Shown: one piece after another, positions 40,614-49,249 of the stretch | Numbering within the stretch: position 1 is the stretch's first letter | How the letters are laid out: each line of letters starts with the position of its first letter | Source: JAITWN01 sp034002745 | GTDB lineage: Bacteria; Pseudomonadota; Gammaproteobacteria; SZUA-140 | Assembly (NCBI GenBank): GCA_034002745.1 | Contig: JAVEZY010000003.1 | Span: 62,001-126,000 of the forward strand | Length of the DNA: 64,000 nt | Reading direction: 5' to 3' | Position numbers and translations under genes: made by a program | The notes under the pieces: model-generated | What the model was told of the DNA's origin: nothing | Database searches by the model: none | What the model saw: only the letters and a program-made list of their open reading frames with translations

Positions 40614-41009
40614 ATGACAATGACTGATCCAATCGCCGACATGCTCACCCGCATCCGCAATGCACAGCGGAACGAAAGAGCGCAGGTGTCGATGCCGGCG
40701 TCAAAGATGAAGGCGTCGATCGCCGCCGTGCTGAAGGACGAGGGCTACATTTTGGGCTTCAACGTCGAGCAGCAGGACGGCAAGGATGTTCTGGTGATCG
40801 ACCTCAAGTACTACCAGGGTAAGCCGGTAATCAGCAGCCTGAAGCGGGTAAGCCGCCCCGGCTTGCGGATTTACAAGGGCCGCAGCGAAGTGCCGCGCGT
40901 GATGGGTGGGCTCGGCATTGCTGTGGTGAGCACCTCGGCCGGCGTCATGACGGATCGCGCGGCGCGCGCGGCCGGTCATGGCGGTGAAGTGATCTGCTAC
41001 GTTTCCTGA
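40614..41009 (+). CDS. rpsH: 30S ribosomal protein S8
   Basis: 131 residues from ATG 40614, which aligns with the E. coli N-terminus (MTMTDPIADMLTRIRNAQ). The C-terminal block VMGGLGIAVVSTSAGVMTDR and GGEVICYVS are present. In E. coli S8 represses the spc operon by binding near rplE. Confidence 0.96.
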   Translation: MTMTDPIADMLTRIRNAQRNERAQVSMPASKMKASIAAVLKDEGYILGFNVEQQDGKDVLVIDLKYYQGKPVISSLKRVSRPGLRIYKGRSEVPRVMGGLGIAVVSTSAGVMTDRAARAAGHGGEVICYVS

Positions 41010-41018
41010 CGAGTCGCC

Positions 41019-41552
41019 ATGTCCAGAATCGCTAAGAAGCCAATTGAAGTGCCGTCCGGCGTGACGGTGACGGTTAACGGCAACTCGCTCGCAGTCAAGG
41101 GCGCGAAGGGTGAGATGAGCTTCGCACTCGACAGCAACGTGGAAGTCGTTCAGGAAGACGGTGTGCTGCAGGTCCGCCAGGCGGGCGAGGGGCATCATGC
41201 CCATGCCATGGCCGGGACGACGCGTGCGCTCGTCAACAACATGGTCGTCGGGGTGAGCCAGGGCTTCGAGCGCCGGCTGACGCTGGTCGGTGTCGGTTAT
41301 CGTGCGGCCGCCCAGGGCAACTCACTGAATCTGACGCTCGGCTTTTCGCATCCGGTGAGCTATCCGGTGCCGGAGGGGGTCACCATCGAGACGCCGACTC
41401 AGACCGAGATCGTGGTGCGTGGTACGGACAAGCAGAAGGTCGGACAGGTGGCGGCGGACATTCGTGCCTACCGCCCACCGGAACCGTACAAGGGCAAGGG
41501 TGTGCGCTATTCCGACGAAGTGGTAGTGCGCAAGGAAACCAAGAAGAAGTAA
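41019..41552 (+). CDS. rplF: 50S ribosomal protein L6
   Basis: 177 residues. SRIAKKPIEVPSGVTVTVNG opens the first of two related domains; the second contains LVGVGYRAAAQGNSLNLTLG and RAYRPPEPYKGKGVRYSDE. Near the sarcin-ricin loop. Confidence 0.97.
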   Translation: MSRIAKKPIEVPSGVTVTVNGNSLAVKGAKGEMSFALDSNVEVVQEDGVLQVRQAGEGHHAHAMAGTTRALVNNMVVGVSQGFERRLTLVGVGYRAAAQGNSLNLTLGFSHPVSYPVPEGVTIETPTQTEIVVRGTDKQKVGQVAADIRAYRPPEPYKGKGVRYSDEVVVRKETKKK

Positions 41553-41567
41553 GGGCGGAGAACGCAG

Positions 41568-41924
41568 GTGGACAAGAAGCAGGCACGTTTGCGCCGCGGG
41601 CGCCGTACCCGCGCCAAGATCAGGGAGCTCGGCGTTCACCGTCTGACGGTGCATCGCACGCCCCGGCATATCTATGCCCAGGTGATCGCGCCGAACGGCA
41701 GCGAGGTACTGGCCAGCGCCTCCACTCTGGAGGCCGAGGTCAAGGCGGCGCTGGACGGTTACAGCGGCAATGCATCTGCGGCGGCCGCGGTCGGTCGCAA
41801 GATCGCCGAGCGGGCCCGCGCAGCGGGGCTGACGAGGATCGCATTCGATCGCGCCGGCTACAGATATCACGGCCGTATCAAGGCGCTCGCAGACGCGGCG
41901 CGTGAAGGCGGCTTGGAGTTCTAA
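41568..41924 (+). CDS. rplR: 50S ribosomal protein L18
   Basis: 118 residues, starting at GTG 41568 with GGAGAACGCAG upstream. RLTVHRTPRHIYAQVIAPNG and IAFDRAGYRYHGRIKALADA are diagnostic. It brings 5S rRNA to the 50S subunit. Confidence 0.96.
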   Translation: MDKKQARLRRGRRTRAKIRELGVHRLTVHRTPRHIYAQVIAPNGSEVLASASTLEAEVKAALDGYSGNASAAAAVGRKIAERARAAGLTRIAFDRAGYRYHGRIKALADAAREGGLEF

Positions 41925-41935
41925 AGGGCAGGATC

Positions 41936-42445
41936 ATGGCGAGATTTGAAGCATCAGAGGGCGGTGACGAGCTCCAGGAAAAGCTGATCGCGGTGCGTCG
42001 CGTGGCCAAGGTGGTCAAGGGCGGCCGTCAGTTCGGCTTCTCGGCGCTGACGGTCGTCGGTGACGGCAAGGGCCGGGTCGGTTTCGGCAGCGGCAAGGCA
42101 CGCGAAGTGCCCGCGGCGATTCAGAAGGCGATGGAGAATGCGCGTCGGAATATGCGTCGCATCAGCCTGAAAGGCGGCACGCTGCAGTATCCGGTGATGT
42201 CCTGCCACGGTGCGGCGAAGGTGTTCATGCAGCCCGCCTCGCCGGGTACGGGCATCATCGCCGGCGGCGCCATGCGCGCCGTGTTCGAAGTGATGGGTGT
42301 GCACGACGTGCTGGCCAAGTGCATCGGGTCGACTTCCAACCCGGTCAACGTGGTGCGGGCAACCATGAAGGGCCTGGTCGAGATGTCGAGCCCCGAGGAG
42401 ATCGCCAGCAAGCGTGGCAAGACCGTCGAGGAGATCACGGGATGA
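41936..42445 (+). CDS. rpsE: 30S ribosomal protein S5
   Basis: 169 residues. VAKVVKGGRQFGFSALTVVG, VGFGSGKAREVPAAIQKAME and PGTGIIAGGAMRAVFEVMGV are the conserved decoding-fidelity regions. The stop overlaps rpmD (ATGA). Confidence 0.97.
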   Translation: MARFEASEGGDELQEKLIAVRRVAKVVKGGRQFGFSALTVVGDGKGRVGFGSGKAREVPAAIQKAMENARRNMRRISLKGGTLQYPVMSCHGAAKVFMQPASPGTGIIAGGAMRAVFEVMGVHDVLAKCIGSTSNPVNVVRATMKGLVEMSSPEEIASKRGKTVEEITG

Positions 42446-42633
42446 GTGGCGGCAAGAAGCTCAAGGTGACCCTGGTGCGCAGCGTGCACGGGCGCCTGCC
42501 GGCACACAAGGCCTGTGTGGCCGGACTCGGCCTGCGGCGCATGCACCACTCGGTGGTGGTGGAGGATACTCCCTGCACCCGCGGCATGATCAACAGGGTC
42601 TCCTATATGGTGAAGTGCGAGGAGCTGGGATGA
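42442..42633 (+). CDS. rpmD: 50S ribosomal protein L30
   Basis: 63 residues from ATG 42442: KKLKVTLVRSVHGRLPAHKA, GLRRMHHSVVVEDTPCTRGM and INRVSYMVKCEE. Coupled to rpsE upstream and to rplO by a TGATG overlap. Confidence 0.95.
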   Translation: MSGGKKLKVTLVRSVHGRLPAHKACVAGLGLRRMHHSVVVEDTPCTRGMINRVSYMVKCEELG

Positions 42634-43067
42634 TGCGCCTTAACGATTTGAAGCCGGCGGCGGGCTCGAAGACCCCGCGCAAGCGGCTGGGCCGTGGTAT
42701 CGGTTCCGGCCTCGGCAAGACCAGCGGCCGTGGCCACAAGGGACAGCATGCCCGTGCCGGCGGCTTCCACAAGGTCGGGTTCGAGGGCGGCCAGATGCCG
42801 CTGCAGCGTCGCCTGCCCAAGGTGGGATTCACCTCTCGCCGCGCCCGTGACTACGCCGAGGTGCGACTGGACGAACTGGCGAAGGTCAAGGCCGATGTCA
42901 TCGATCTGCTTGCACTGCGACAGGCAAACGTGATCTCCGGGCAGATCGCCCGCGCCAAGGTCATCGCTTCGGGCGAGATCAATACGGCGGTCACGCTGCG
43001 CGGTGTTGCCGTTACCAAGGGCGCGCGCGCTGCGATCGAAGCCGCCGGCGGCAAGATCGAGGAGTAA
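42633..43067 (+). CDS. rplO: 50S ribosomal protein L15
   Basis: 144 residues from ATG 42633 (MRLNDLKPAAGS); an ATG at 42630 is also possible. The glycine/arginine-rich segment GRGIGSGLGKTSGRGHKGQH and FEGGQMPLQRRLPKVGF are typical. The secY GTG follows immediately. Confidence 0.96.
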   Translation: MRLNDLKPAAGSKTPRKRLGRGIGSGLGKTSGRGHKGQHARAGGFHKVGFEGGQMPLQRRLPKVGFTSRRARDYAEVRLDELAKVKADVIDLLALRQANVISGQIARAKVIASGEINTAVTLRGVAVTKGARAAIEAAGGKIEE

Positions 43068-44420
43068 GTGGCAGCAACCAGGTCAACGCTGGGCGGCGGT
43101 CTCGGAGGACTGACGGGCTTGAGCGAGCTGCGGCGCCGGCTGCTGTTCGTCCTCGGGGCCTTGGTCGTTTTCCGTATCGGCGCTTTCATCCCGGTTCCCG
43201 GGGTGGATCCGGGCGCGCTGGCGGCGCTCTTCGAGCAGCAGCGCGGCACCATCATCGACATGTTCAACATGTTTTCCGGTGGTGCGCTCGGTCGTCTGTC
43301 GGTCTTCGCGCTGGGGGTGATGCCGTACATCTCGGCAGCGATCATCATTCAGCTGCTGACGGCCGTGTCGCCGACACTCGAGGCGCTGAAGAAGGAAGGT
43401 GAGTCGGGCCGGCGCAAGCTGACCCAGTACACGCGCTACCTTACCGTGGGTCTGGCTGCATTCCAGGCGCTCGGCATCGCCATCGCGGTGGAAGGGCAGC
43501 GCATCGGCGCCGTGCCTGTGGTGATCGACCCGGGCTGGACGTTCCGCATCGTCGCCGCCACGACCCTGGTTTCGGGCACCATCTTCCTGATGTGGCTCGG
43601 CGAACAGGTCACTGAGCGGGGCGTAGGAAACGGTATTTCGCTGATCATCTTCGCAGGTATCGTGGTCGGACTGCCGGCCGCGATAGGTGGCACGCTCGAG
43701 CTGGCGCGGACGGGTGAACTGCATACCTTCACGGTGCTGTTCTTCCTGTTGCTGGCGGTGGCGGTGACGGCGTTTGTGGTCTTCGTCGAAAGAGGACAGC
43801 GCCGCATCCCGGTGACCTATGCCAAGCGGCAGCAGGGGCGCAAGGTTTACGGCGGACAGGTGAGCCACCTGCCGCTCAAGCTGAACATGGCGGGTGTGAT
43901 CCCGCCCATCTTCGCGTCGTCGATCATTCTGTTCCCGGCCACGGCCGGTAGCTGGTTCGGCAACACCGAAGGCATGGAGTGGCTGCAGAACATCGCGTCC
44001 ACGCTGTCGCCGGGGCAGCCCATCTATGTGCTGCTGTTTGCGGTGGCGATCATATTTTTCTGTTTCTTCTACACTGCGTTGCAGTTCAATCCGAACGACA
44101 CCGCGGAGAATCTGAAGAAATCGGGCGCGTTCATTCCCGGAATCCGGCCCGGGGAGCAGACCGCACGTTACATCGACGGCGTGATGACGCGGCTGACGCT
44201 GGTCGGATCGCTGTACATCACGGCAGTGTGCCTGTTGCCGGAGTTTCTGATCGTGTACTGGCGAGTGCCGTTCTATTTCGGCGGCACCTCCCTGCTGATC
44301 ATCGTGGTCGTGGTCATGGATATGATGGCGCAGATTCAGGCACATCTGATGTCGCATCAATACGATAGCCTGCTGAAGAAGGCGAATCTGAAGGGTGGCC
44401 GTAGCGGCCTCCTGCGCTAG
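43068..44420 (+). CDS. secY: Preprotein translocase subunit SecY
   Basis: 450 residues with ten membrane helices, starting at GTG 43068 directly after the rplO stop. Signatures are VFRIGAFIPVPGVDPGAL, FALGVMPYISAAIIIQLL, the ribosome-contact loop RRIPVTYAKRQQGRKVYGGQ and FNPNDTAENLKKSGAFIPGI. It is the channel of the SecYEG translocon in the inner membrane. Normal position at the end of the spc operon, before rpmJ. Confidence 0.98.
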   Translation: MAATRSTLGGGLGGLTGLSELRRRLLFVLGALVVFRIGAFIPVPGVDPGALAALFEQQRGTIIDMFNMFSGGALGRLSVFALGVMPYISAAIIIQLLTAVSPTLEALKKEGESGRRKLTQYTRYLTVGLAAFQALGIAIAVEGQRIGAVPVVIDPGWTFRIVAATTLVSGTIFLMWLGEQVTERGVGNGISLIIFAGIVVGLPAAIGGTLELARTGELHTFTVLFFLLLAVAVTAFVVFVERGQRRIPVTYAKRQQGRKVYGGQVSHLPLKLNMAGVIPPIFASSIILFPATAGSWFGNTEGMEWLQNIASTLSPGQPIYVLLFAVAIIFFCFFYTALQFNPNDTAENLKKSGAFIPGIRPGEQTARYIDGVMTRLTLVGSLYITAVCLLPEFLIVYWRVPFYFGGTSLLIIVVVVMDMMAQIQAHLMSHQYDSLLKKANLKGGRSGLLR

Positions 44421-44449
44421 CAGGCGAACAGCGGTAACAGGAGCTAGAA

Positions 44450-44563
44450 ATGAAAGTACGGGCATCCATTAAGAAAATCTGCCGGAACTGCAAGGTGGTG
44501 CGCCGCAAGGGCGTGGTCCGCATCATTTGCAAGGACGCCCGGCACAAGCAGCGCCAGGGCTGA
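44450..44563 (+). CDS. rpmJ: 50S ribosomal protein L36
   Basis: 37 residues: MKVRASIKKICRNCKVVRRK then GVVRIICKDARHKQRQG. The zinc ligands Cys11, Cys14, Cys27 and His32 are all present, so this is the zinc-binding form. ACAGGAGCTAGAA precedes the ATG. Usual place between secY and rpsM. Confidence 0.97.
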   Translation: MKVRASIKKICRNCKVVRRKGVVRIICKDARHKQRQG

Positions 44564-44579
44564 GTTCTCGCCTCTGGTG

Positions 44580-44608
44580 TTGCTTAGTAGCGTGTACAAG
44601 CATAAAAT
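44580..44608 (+). promoter_or_regulatory. Sigma-70 promoter of the alpha (rpsM-rplQ) operon
   Basis: TTGCTT (44580-44585) and TAAAAT (44603-44608, 5 of 6) are exactly 17 bases apart. Transcription would start near 44615, leaving a leader of about 60 bases before rpsM, where S4 autoregulation acts in E. coli. I could not trace the E. coli pseudoknot in this leader. Confidence 0.72.
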
Positions 44609-44673
44609 GGGCGGTTTTCGCGAATCGGCGTGACCGCGCGAGTCTCAGAAACAGGTTGAAGGCGGAGTAAAGC

Positions 44674-45030
44674 ATGGCCCGAATTGCTGGCATCAATATC
44701 CCGGTGAACAAGCACGCGGCGATCGCGCTGCGCGCCATCTATGGTATCGGGGGCACCCGGGCGCTCCAGATCTGTGCCGCTTCCAGCATCGATCCCACGA
44801 CGAAGATCAAGGATCTGACCGAGGGAGAGATCGAGGCTCTGCGCGCGGAGGTTGGCAAGATCAAGGTCGAAGGCGACCTTCGTCGCGAAATCTCCATGAA
44901 TATCAAGCGTCTGATGGATCTCGGCAGCTATCGCGGGATGCGTCATCGGCGCGGACTGCCGGTGCGCGGACAGCGCACCAAGACGAACGCCCGCACCCGC
45001 AAGGGACCGCGCAAGGCGATTCGCAGGTGA
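44674..45030 (+). CDS. rpsM: 30S ribosomal protein S13
   Basis: 118 residues. MARIAGINIPVNKHAAIALR, the helix-two-turn-helix YGIGGTRALQICAASSID, GSYRGMRHRRGLPVRGQRTK and the basic tail reaching the P site are present. First gene of the alpha operon. Confidence 0.97.
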   Translation: MARIAGINIPVNKHAAIALRAIYGIGGTRALQICAASSIDPTTKIKDLTEGEIEALRAEVGKIKVEGDLRREISMNIKRLMDLGSYRGMRHRRGLPVRGQRTKTNARTRKGPRKAIRR

Positions 45031-45073
45031 TCGGCAGCGTGACAATTTCAGGAACTGAGACAGGACCAAGGTA

Positions 45074-45463
45074 ATGGCAAAGGGGACCACCAGAACCCGC
45101 AAGCGTATCAAGAAGAACGTGGTTGACGGGATTGCGCACGTGCATGCCTCGTTCAACAACACGATCATCACCATCACCGACATGCAGGGCAACACGCTTG
45201 CATGGGCCTCGGCCGGCGGGTCCGGGTTCCGCGGTTCGCGCAAGAGCACGCCGTTCGCCGCCCAGGTGGCTGCCGAGCGTGCCGGCGAGAAAGTGAAAGA
45301 GTTCGGCATGAAGAACGTCGAGGTGCGCGTCAAGGGCCCCGGTCCGGGCCGCGACTCCGCGGTGCGCGCGCTCAATTCCGCCGGCTTCAAGGTAGGCAGC
45401 ATTTCAGACGTCACGCCGATTCCGCATAACGGCTGCCGTCCCCCGAAGAAAAGAAGAGTCTGA
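45074..45463 (+). CDS. rpsK: 30S ribosomal protein S11
   Basis: 129 residues. VHASFNNTIITITDMQGNTL, GGSGFRGSRKSTPFAAQVAA and the C-terminal DVTPIPHNGCRPPKKRRV (conserved Asn-Gly, a known isoaspartate site in E. coli) are diagnostic. Confidence 0.97.
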   Translation: MAKGTTRTRKRIKKNVVDGIAHVHASFNNTIITITDMQGNTLAWASAGGSGFRGSRKSTPFAAQVAAERAGEKVKEFGMKNVEVRVKGPGPGRDSAVRALNSAGFKVGSISDVTPIPHNGCRPPKKRRV

Positions 45464-45475
45464 GCAGAGATCATC

Positions 45476-46102
45476 GTGGCCAAATATACCGATGCTAAGT
45501 GTCGCCTGTGCCGCCGTCAGGGAGAGAAGCTCTACCTGAAGGGCGAAAAGTGTCTCAGTGCCAAGTGCACGATCGAGAAGCGCAGCTTTCCGCCGGGTCA
45601 GCACGGCAAGCGACGCACCCGCCTTACCGACTATGCCCTCCAGCTGCGCGAGAAGCAGAAGGTGCGCAGGATTTACGGCATTCTCGAGAAGCAGTTCCGC
45701 CTGTATTACCAGGAGGCGACGCGGCGCAAGGGTACGACCGGCGAGATCCTGCTGCAGTTGCTCGAGACGCGGCTGGACAACGTCGTGTTCCGCATGGGCG
45801 CGGGCGCTTCGCGGTCCGAGGCCCGTCAGCTGGTTCGCCACAACGCGGTGCTGGTCAACGGCAAGCGGGTCAACATCCCGAGCTATCAGCTTCGCGCCAA
45901 TGACGTGGTTGCGCTTACCGAGGACGCAAGGAAGCAGCTGCGTGTACAGGCTGCCATGCAGTTCTCGCAGCAGCAGGGAGGTTGCGAATGGCTGGACGTC
46001 GATCCCGACAAAATGGAGGCGGTTTTCAAGGGGCCGCCTGCACGCACGGATCTTCCGGCAGAGATCAACGAGCATCTCATCGTCGAGCTTTACTCGAAGT
46101 GA
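45476..46102 (+). CDS. rpsD: 30S ribosomal protein S4 (zinc-binding form)
   Basis: 208 residues from GTG 45476. Cysteines in AKCRLCRRQGEKLY and EKCLSAKC form the zinc-type N-terminus, unlike E. coli S4. RSFPPGQHGKRR, the S4 RNA-binding domain TRLDNVVFRMGAGASRSEAR and QLVRHNAVLVNGKRVNIPS follow. It initiates 16S assembly and probably regulates this operon. Confidence 0.97.
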   Translation: MAKYTDAKCRLCRRQGEKLYLKGEKCLSAKCTIEKRSFPPGQHGKRRTRLTDYALQLREKQKVRRIYGILEKQFRLYYQEATRRKGTTGEILLQLLETRLDNVVFRMGAGASRSEARQLVRHNAVLVNGKRVNIPSYQLRANDVVALTEDARKQLRVQAAMQFSQQQGGCEWLDVDPDKMEAVFKGPPARTDLPAEINEHLIVELYSK

Positions 46103-46148
46103 TGACGTTGGATTTCTGCTTGTTTAACCATTTTCAGAGAGGCACTGG

Positions 46149-47171
46149 ATGAAGAGCGCAGCGACGGAGTTTCTGAAGCCCCGGGTGGTGGACGTTCAGA
46201 CGATCAATGAGCGCCACGCCAAGATCACGCTGGAGCCGCTGGAGCGTGGGTTCGGACATACTCTGGGCAACAGCCTGCGTCGGATCATGCTTTCCTCGAT
46301 CGCTGGAGCGGCCATCACCGAGGTTGAGATCGAAGGCGTGCTCCACGAGTACACCACCATCGAAGGTGTCCAGGAAGACGTCATCGACATCCTGCTCAAC
46401 CTCAAGGGTGTGGCGATCCGCATGCATGGCCGCGAAGAGGCCACGCTGACCCTGAAGAAGAAGGGCAGCGGACCGGTGCGGGCGGGCGACATCGAACTGG
46501 TGGGCGACGTGGAGATCATCAATCCGGATCACCTCATCGCGCACCTGACCGAGGCCGGCAACCTGAACATGACGCTCAAGGTCGAACGCGGCCGCGGCTT
46601 CCAGCCGGCGAGCGCACGGCGCGATACGGCGAGCGAGACCAGCGGCCCGATCGGCCGGCTGCTGCTCGATGCGTCTTTCAGCCCGGTTCGTCGCGTCAGC
46701 TATGTCGTCGACACCGCTCGTGTCGAGCAGCGTACCGACCTCGACAAGCTGATCATCGATCTGGAGACGAACGGTAGCGTCGACCCCGAGGAGACGATCC
46801 GCCAGGCGGCGCGAATTCTCCGCGAGCAGCTCACCGTGTTCATCGATCTCGAGAGCCCGGAGCAGGAAGAGCCGGTAATGGCAGCGGAGGAGATCGATCC
46901 GATTCTGCTCCGTCCGGTCGACGACCTGGAGCTGACCGTGCGCTCGGCGAACTGCCTCAAGGCGGAGAACATCTATTACATCGGCGACCTGATTCAGCGC
47001 ACCGAGGTGGAGCTGCTGAAGACGCCCAATCTGGGCAAGAAGTCGCTCACGGAGATCAAGGACGTATTGGCGTCCCACGGTCTGTCCCTGGGGCTGCGGC
47101 TGGAGAACTGGCCACCCGCGGGACTGAAGAACAAGGACAAGGAAAACGAGCACGAGGCGGCGTCCATCTGA
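46149..47171 (+). CDS. rpoA: RNA polymerase alpha subunit
   Basis: 340 residues. The N-terminal assembly domain has LEPLERGFGHTLGNSLRRIM, and the C-terminal domain (about 255-320) that binds UP elements and activators reads LLRPVDDLELTVRSANCLKA and LLKTPNLGKKSLTEIKDVLA. Usual place between rpsD and rplQ. AGAGAGGCACTGG precedes the ATG. Confidence 0.98.
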   Translation: MKSAATEFLKPRVVDVQTINERHAKITLEPLERGFGHTLGNSLRRIMLSSIAGAAITEVEIEGVLHEYTTIEGVQEDVIDILLNLKGVAIRMHGREEATLTLKKKGSGPVRAGDIELVGDVEIINPDHLIAHLTEAGNLNMTLKVERGRGFQPASARRDTASETSGPIGRLLLDASFSPVRRVSYVVDTARVEQRTDLDKLIIDLETNGSVDPEETIRQAARILREQLTVFIDLESPEQEEPVMAAEEIDPILLRPVDDLELTVRSANCLKAENIYYIGDLIQRTEVELLKTPNLGKKSLTEIKDVLASHGLSLGLRLENWPPAGLKNKDKENEHEAASI

Positions 47172-47213
47172 GGACACCGTCGCTCGTGACCGAACAGCGC
47201 TCGAGGCGGACAA

Positions 47214-47594
47214 ATGCGTCACCGTAAATCTGGCAGGAAACTGGGTCGTAACAGCAGTCACCGCAAGGCGATGTACCGCAATATGGCGGCTTCGCTGGTG
47301 CATCACGAGATCATCCGCACTACCTTGCCCAAGGCGAAGGAGTTGCGTCGGGTTATCGAGCCGCTGATTACGCTGGCCAAGGACGATGGCGCGCCGCGCC
47401 GGCGTCTGGCGTTCGACCGCATTCGCGATCGCGAGGCCGTGACCAAGCTGTTCAACGAACTCGGACCGCGCTACAAGGCCCGTCCCGGTGGATATCTGCG
47501 CATCATGAAGTGCGGCTTCCGTCCGGGAGACAGCGCGCCGCTGGCCTATGTGGAGTTGGTGGATCGTCCGGCTTCGGACGAATCCGGCAGCTAA
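47214..47594 (+). CDS. rplQ: 50S ribosomal protein L17
   Basis: 126 residues. MRHRKSGRKLGRNSSHRKAM, LPKAKELRRVIEPLITLAKD and RPGGYLRIMKCGFRPGDSAP are typical. Last gene of the ribosomal block, with a terminator 35 bases later. Confidence 0.97.
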   Translation: MRHRKSGRKLGRNSSHRKAMYRNMAASLVHHEIIRTTLPKAKELRRVIEPLITLAKDDGAPRRRLAFDRIRDREAVTKLFNELGPRYKARPGGYLRIMKCGFRPGDSAPLAYVELVDRPASDESGS

Positions 47595-47628
47595 GGTTGC
47601 CGCCGGTAGTTGCCGGCGACCGCGGATT

Positions 47629-47671
47629 GAAAGCCTGCCTCGCTTGTCAGCGCGGCAGGCTTTCGCGTTTT
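47629..47671 (+). terminator. Terminator of the alpha ribosomal operon
   Basis: GAAAGCCTGCC (47629-47639) pairs perfectly with GGCAGGCTTTC (47654-47664), an 11-bp stem with a 14-base loop, then GCGTTTT. The short T run is weak but the stem is strong and correctly placed. Confidence 0.85.
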
Positions 47672-47751
47672 GGGCGCTCGGGATGGGAGGAGGTTACCGG
47701 GTCCTTCCCCGAACGGCACGGCTTCCAGCGCATCCGCCGAGTGGTGTCGCC

Positions 47752-48480
47752 TTGATCGTACTGTTCACGGATTTCGGAGTAAGCGGCCCGTACCTGGGGC
47801 AAATGAAGGCGGTTCTGTACCGTCATGATTCCGGGCGCCCGGTGCTCGACCTCTTTGCGGATGCGCCACGCGATCCGCGCATGGCTTCCTATCTGCTTGC
47901 CGCGTATGTTCAGGACTTTCCCCCTCCGGCTGTCTTCCTCTGTGTGGTCGATCCCGGCGTGGGCGGAGAGCGCGCGGCGATTGCGCTGCGCATCGATGGC
48001 CAGTGGTTCGTAGGACCGGACAACGGTTTGTTCAATGTGGTCGCCATGCGGGCGCAGCGCGAGGTGGAATGGTGGGATATCGGCTGGCGGCCGCAGCGGC
48101 TGTCACACACCTTCCACGGCCGCGATCTGTTTGCTCCGGTTGCCGCCCGACTCGCCGCGGGAGAACTGCCGCCAGGTGCGCGCTGCGACGCCGATGCCCG
48201 CATTGACCGTGCGTGGCCCGAGGATCTGTCCTCGGTGCTCTATGTCGATGCCTACGGGAATGCGATGACCGGAATGCGCGCCGATCAGGCTCCGACCGGC
48301 GGCCGTCTGATGGCGGCGGAGCGCACGCTGGACTATGCCGCGCGTTACGGCGAAGTGCCGCCGGGGACGGCCTTCTGGTATGGAAACGCCAACGGTCTGG
48401 TGGAGATCGCCGTCAGCGGCGGACACGCAGCCGAAGCGCTGGGGCTGCGTCCGGGTGATGCGGTGCGCTGGGCAGAGTGA
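47752..48480 (+). CDS. SAM hydrolase (SAM hydroxide adenosyltransferase, DUF62 family)
   Basis: 242 residues from TTG 47752, which gives the family N-terminus IVLFTDFGVSGPYLGQMKAV. Further blocks are PRDPRMASYLLAAYVQDFP, VFLCVVDPGVGGER, FVGPDNGLFNVVA and HTFHGRDLFAPVAARLA, the last with the residues of the Asp-Arg-His set used for water activation. The enzyme splits S-adenosylmethionine to adenosine and methionine; related folds are fluorinases and chlorinases but the motifs here are those of the hydrolase. Weak ribosome site; no other start is plausible. It stands alone after the ribosomal terminator. Confidence 0.86.
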   Translation: MIVLFTDFGVSGPYLGQMKAVLYRHDSGRPVLDLFADAPRDPRMASYLLAAYVQDFPPPAVFLCVVDPGVGGERAAIALRIDGQWFVGPDNGLFNVVAMRAQREVEWWDIGWRPQRLSHTFHGRDLFAPVAARLAAGELPPGARCDADARIDRAWPEDLSSVLYVDAYGNAMTGMRADQAPTGGRLMAAERTLDYAARYGEVPPGTAFWYGNANGLVEIAVSGGHAAEALGLRPGDAVRWAE

Positions 48481-48620
48481 CCGTGGGCGGTCGGCGGGCC
48501 GACAGACAGGCAGGAAAAAGGCGCAGGCGGAGGAAAGGGGCACAGATTGCCGGATGATGCGCCTGCGCTCAGCGGGAATCCCGGTTCCGACAGCCGATCG
48601 CGGCTGTCTTCCCGCGGCCG

Positions 48621-49097
48621 TCAGTCGCGGCCGAGCGCCTTCACCGCTTCCAGCACTTCCTCCGCATGTCCTTCCACCTTCACCTTGCGCCATTCGCGCT
48701 GCAGGCGGCCGTGGGCGTCGAGGAGGAAGGTGCTGCGCTCGATGCCGCGCACCTGCTTGCCGTACATGTTCTTCAGGCGCATGACGTCGAACAGTGAGCA
48801 CAGATCCTCGTCCGGGTCCGAGATCAGCTCGAAGGGCATTTCCTGCGCCGCCTTGAAGGATTCGTGCGACTTGATGCTGTCCCGCGAGATGCCGAACACC
48901 CGCGCCCCCGCGCGCCTGAAGCGCGGATGCAGATCACGGAAATCCTGGCTTTCGAGCGTGCAGCCCGGCGTCTTGTCCTTCGGATAGAAGTACAGCACGA
49001 CGTGCTGACCTCGAAGATCGGAAAGCCGAAGCTTGCCGGTTCCGGTTACGAGAGTTTCGAAATCCGGTACTTCGTCACCAATGGCGATGCGGCTCAT
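48621..49097 (-). CDS. bcp: Thioredoxin-dependent peroxiredoxin Bcp (PrxQ type)
   Basis: 158 residues from ATG 49097 (MSRIAIGDEVP), with GGAGAA seven bases upstream. The peroxidatic Cys46 lies in FYPKDKTPGCTLESQDFRDL. The partner cysteine found five residues later in many Bcp proteins is Gln51 here, and the only other cysteine is Cys100 (EDLCSLFD), so it may work as a 1-Cys enzyme or use Cys100. It reduces hydroperoxides in the cytosol. Divergent from dapA, as is common in proteobacteria. Confidence 0.92.
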   Translation of the reverse strand: MSRIAIGDEVPDFETLVTGTGKLRLSDLRGQHVVLYFYPKDKTPGCTLESQDFRDLHPRFRRAGARVFGISRDSIKSHESFKAAQEMPFELISDPDEDLCSLFDVMRLKNMYGKQVRGIERSTFLLDAHGRLQREWRKVKVEGHAEEVLEAVKALGRD

Positions 49098-49192
49098 GAG
49101 CATTTCTCCACGCATGACGGGCTGCGAATGTCAGGCGCCGATCATACCCCCGCCGCGATGCGGTCACAACGCCCGTCCGGCGCGACACGTGA

Positions 49193-49221
49193 TTGTGTTG
49201 AGCAGGGCCACTCAGTAATAT
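49193..49221 (+). promoter_or_regulatory. Candidate promoter of dapA
   Basis: TTGTGT (49193-49198) and TAATAT (49216-49221) are 17 bases apart, 28 bases before the dapA start, in the bcp/dapA divergent gap. Both hexamers match four of six. Confidence 0.42.
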
Positions 49222-49249
49222 GGGATGCCTGTCAGTAGCGGAGAACAAC

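Noticed and set aside
43083..44465. Minus-strand frame opposite secY
   Set aside because: Antisense to an unmistakable SecY, His/Arg/Gln-rich shadow sequence.
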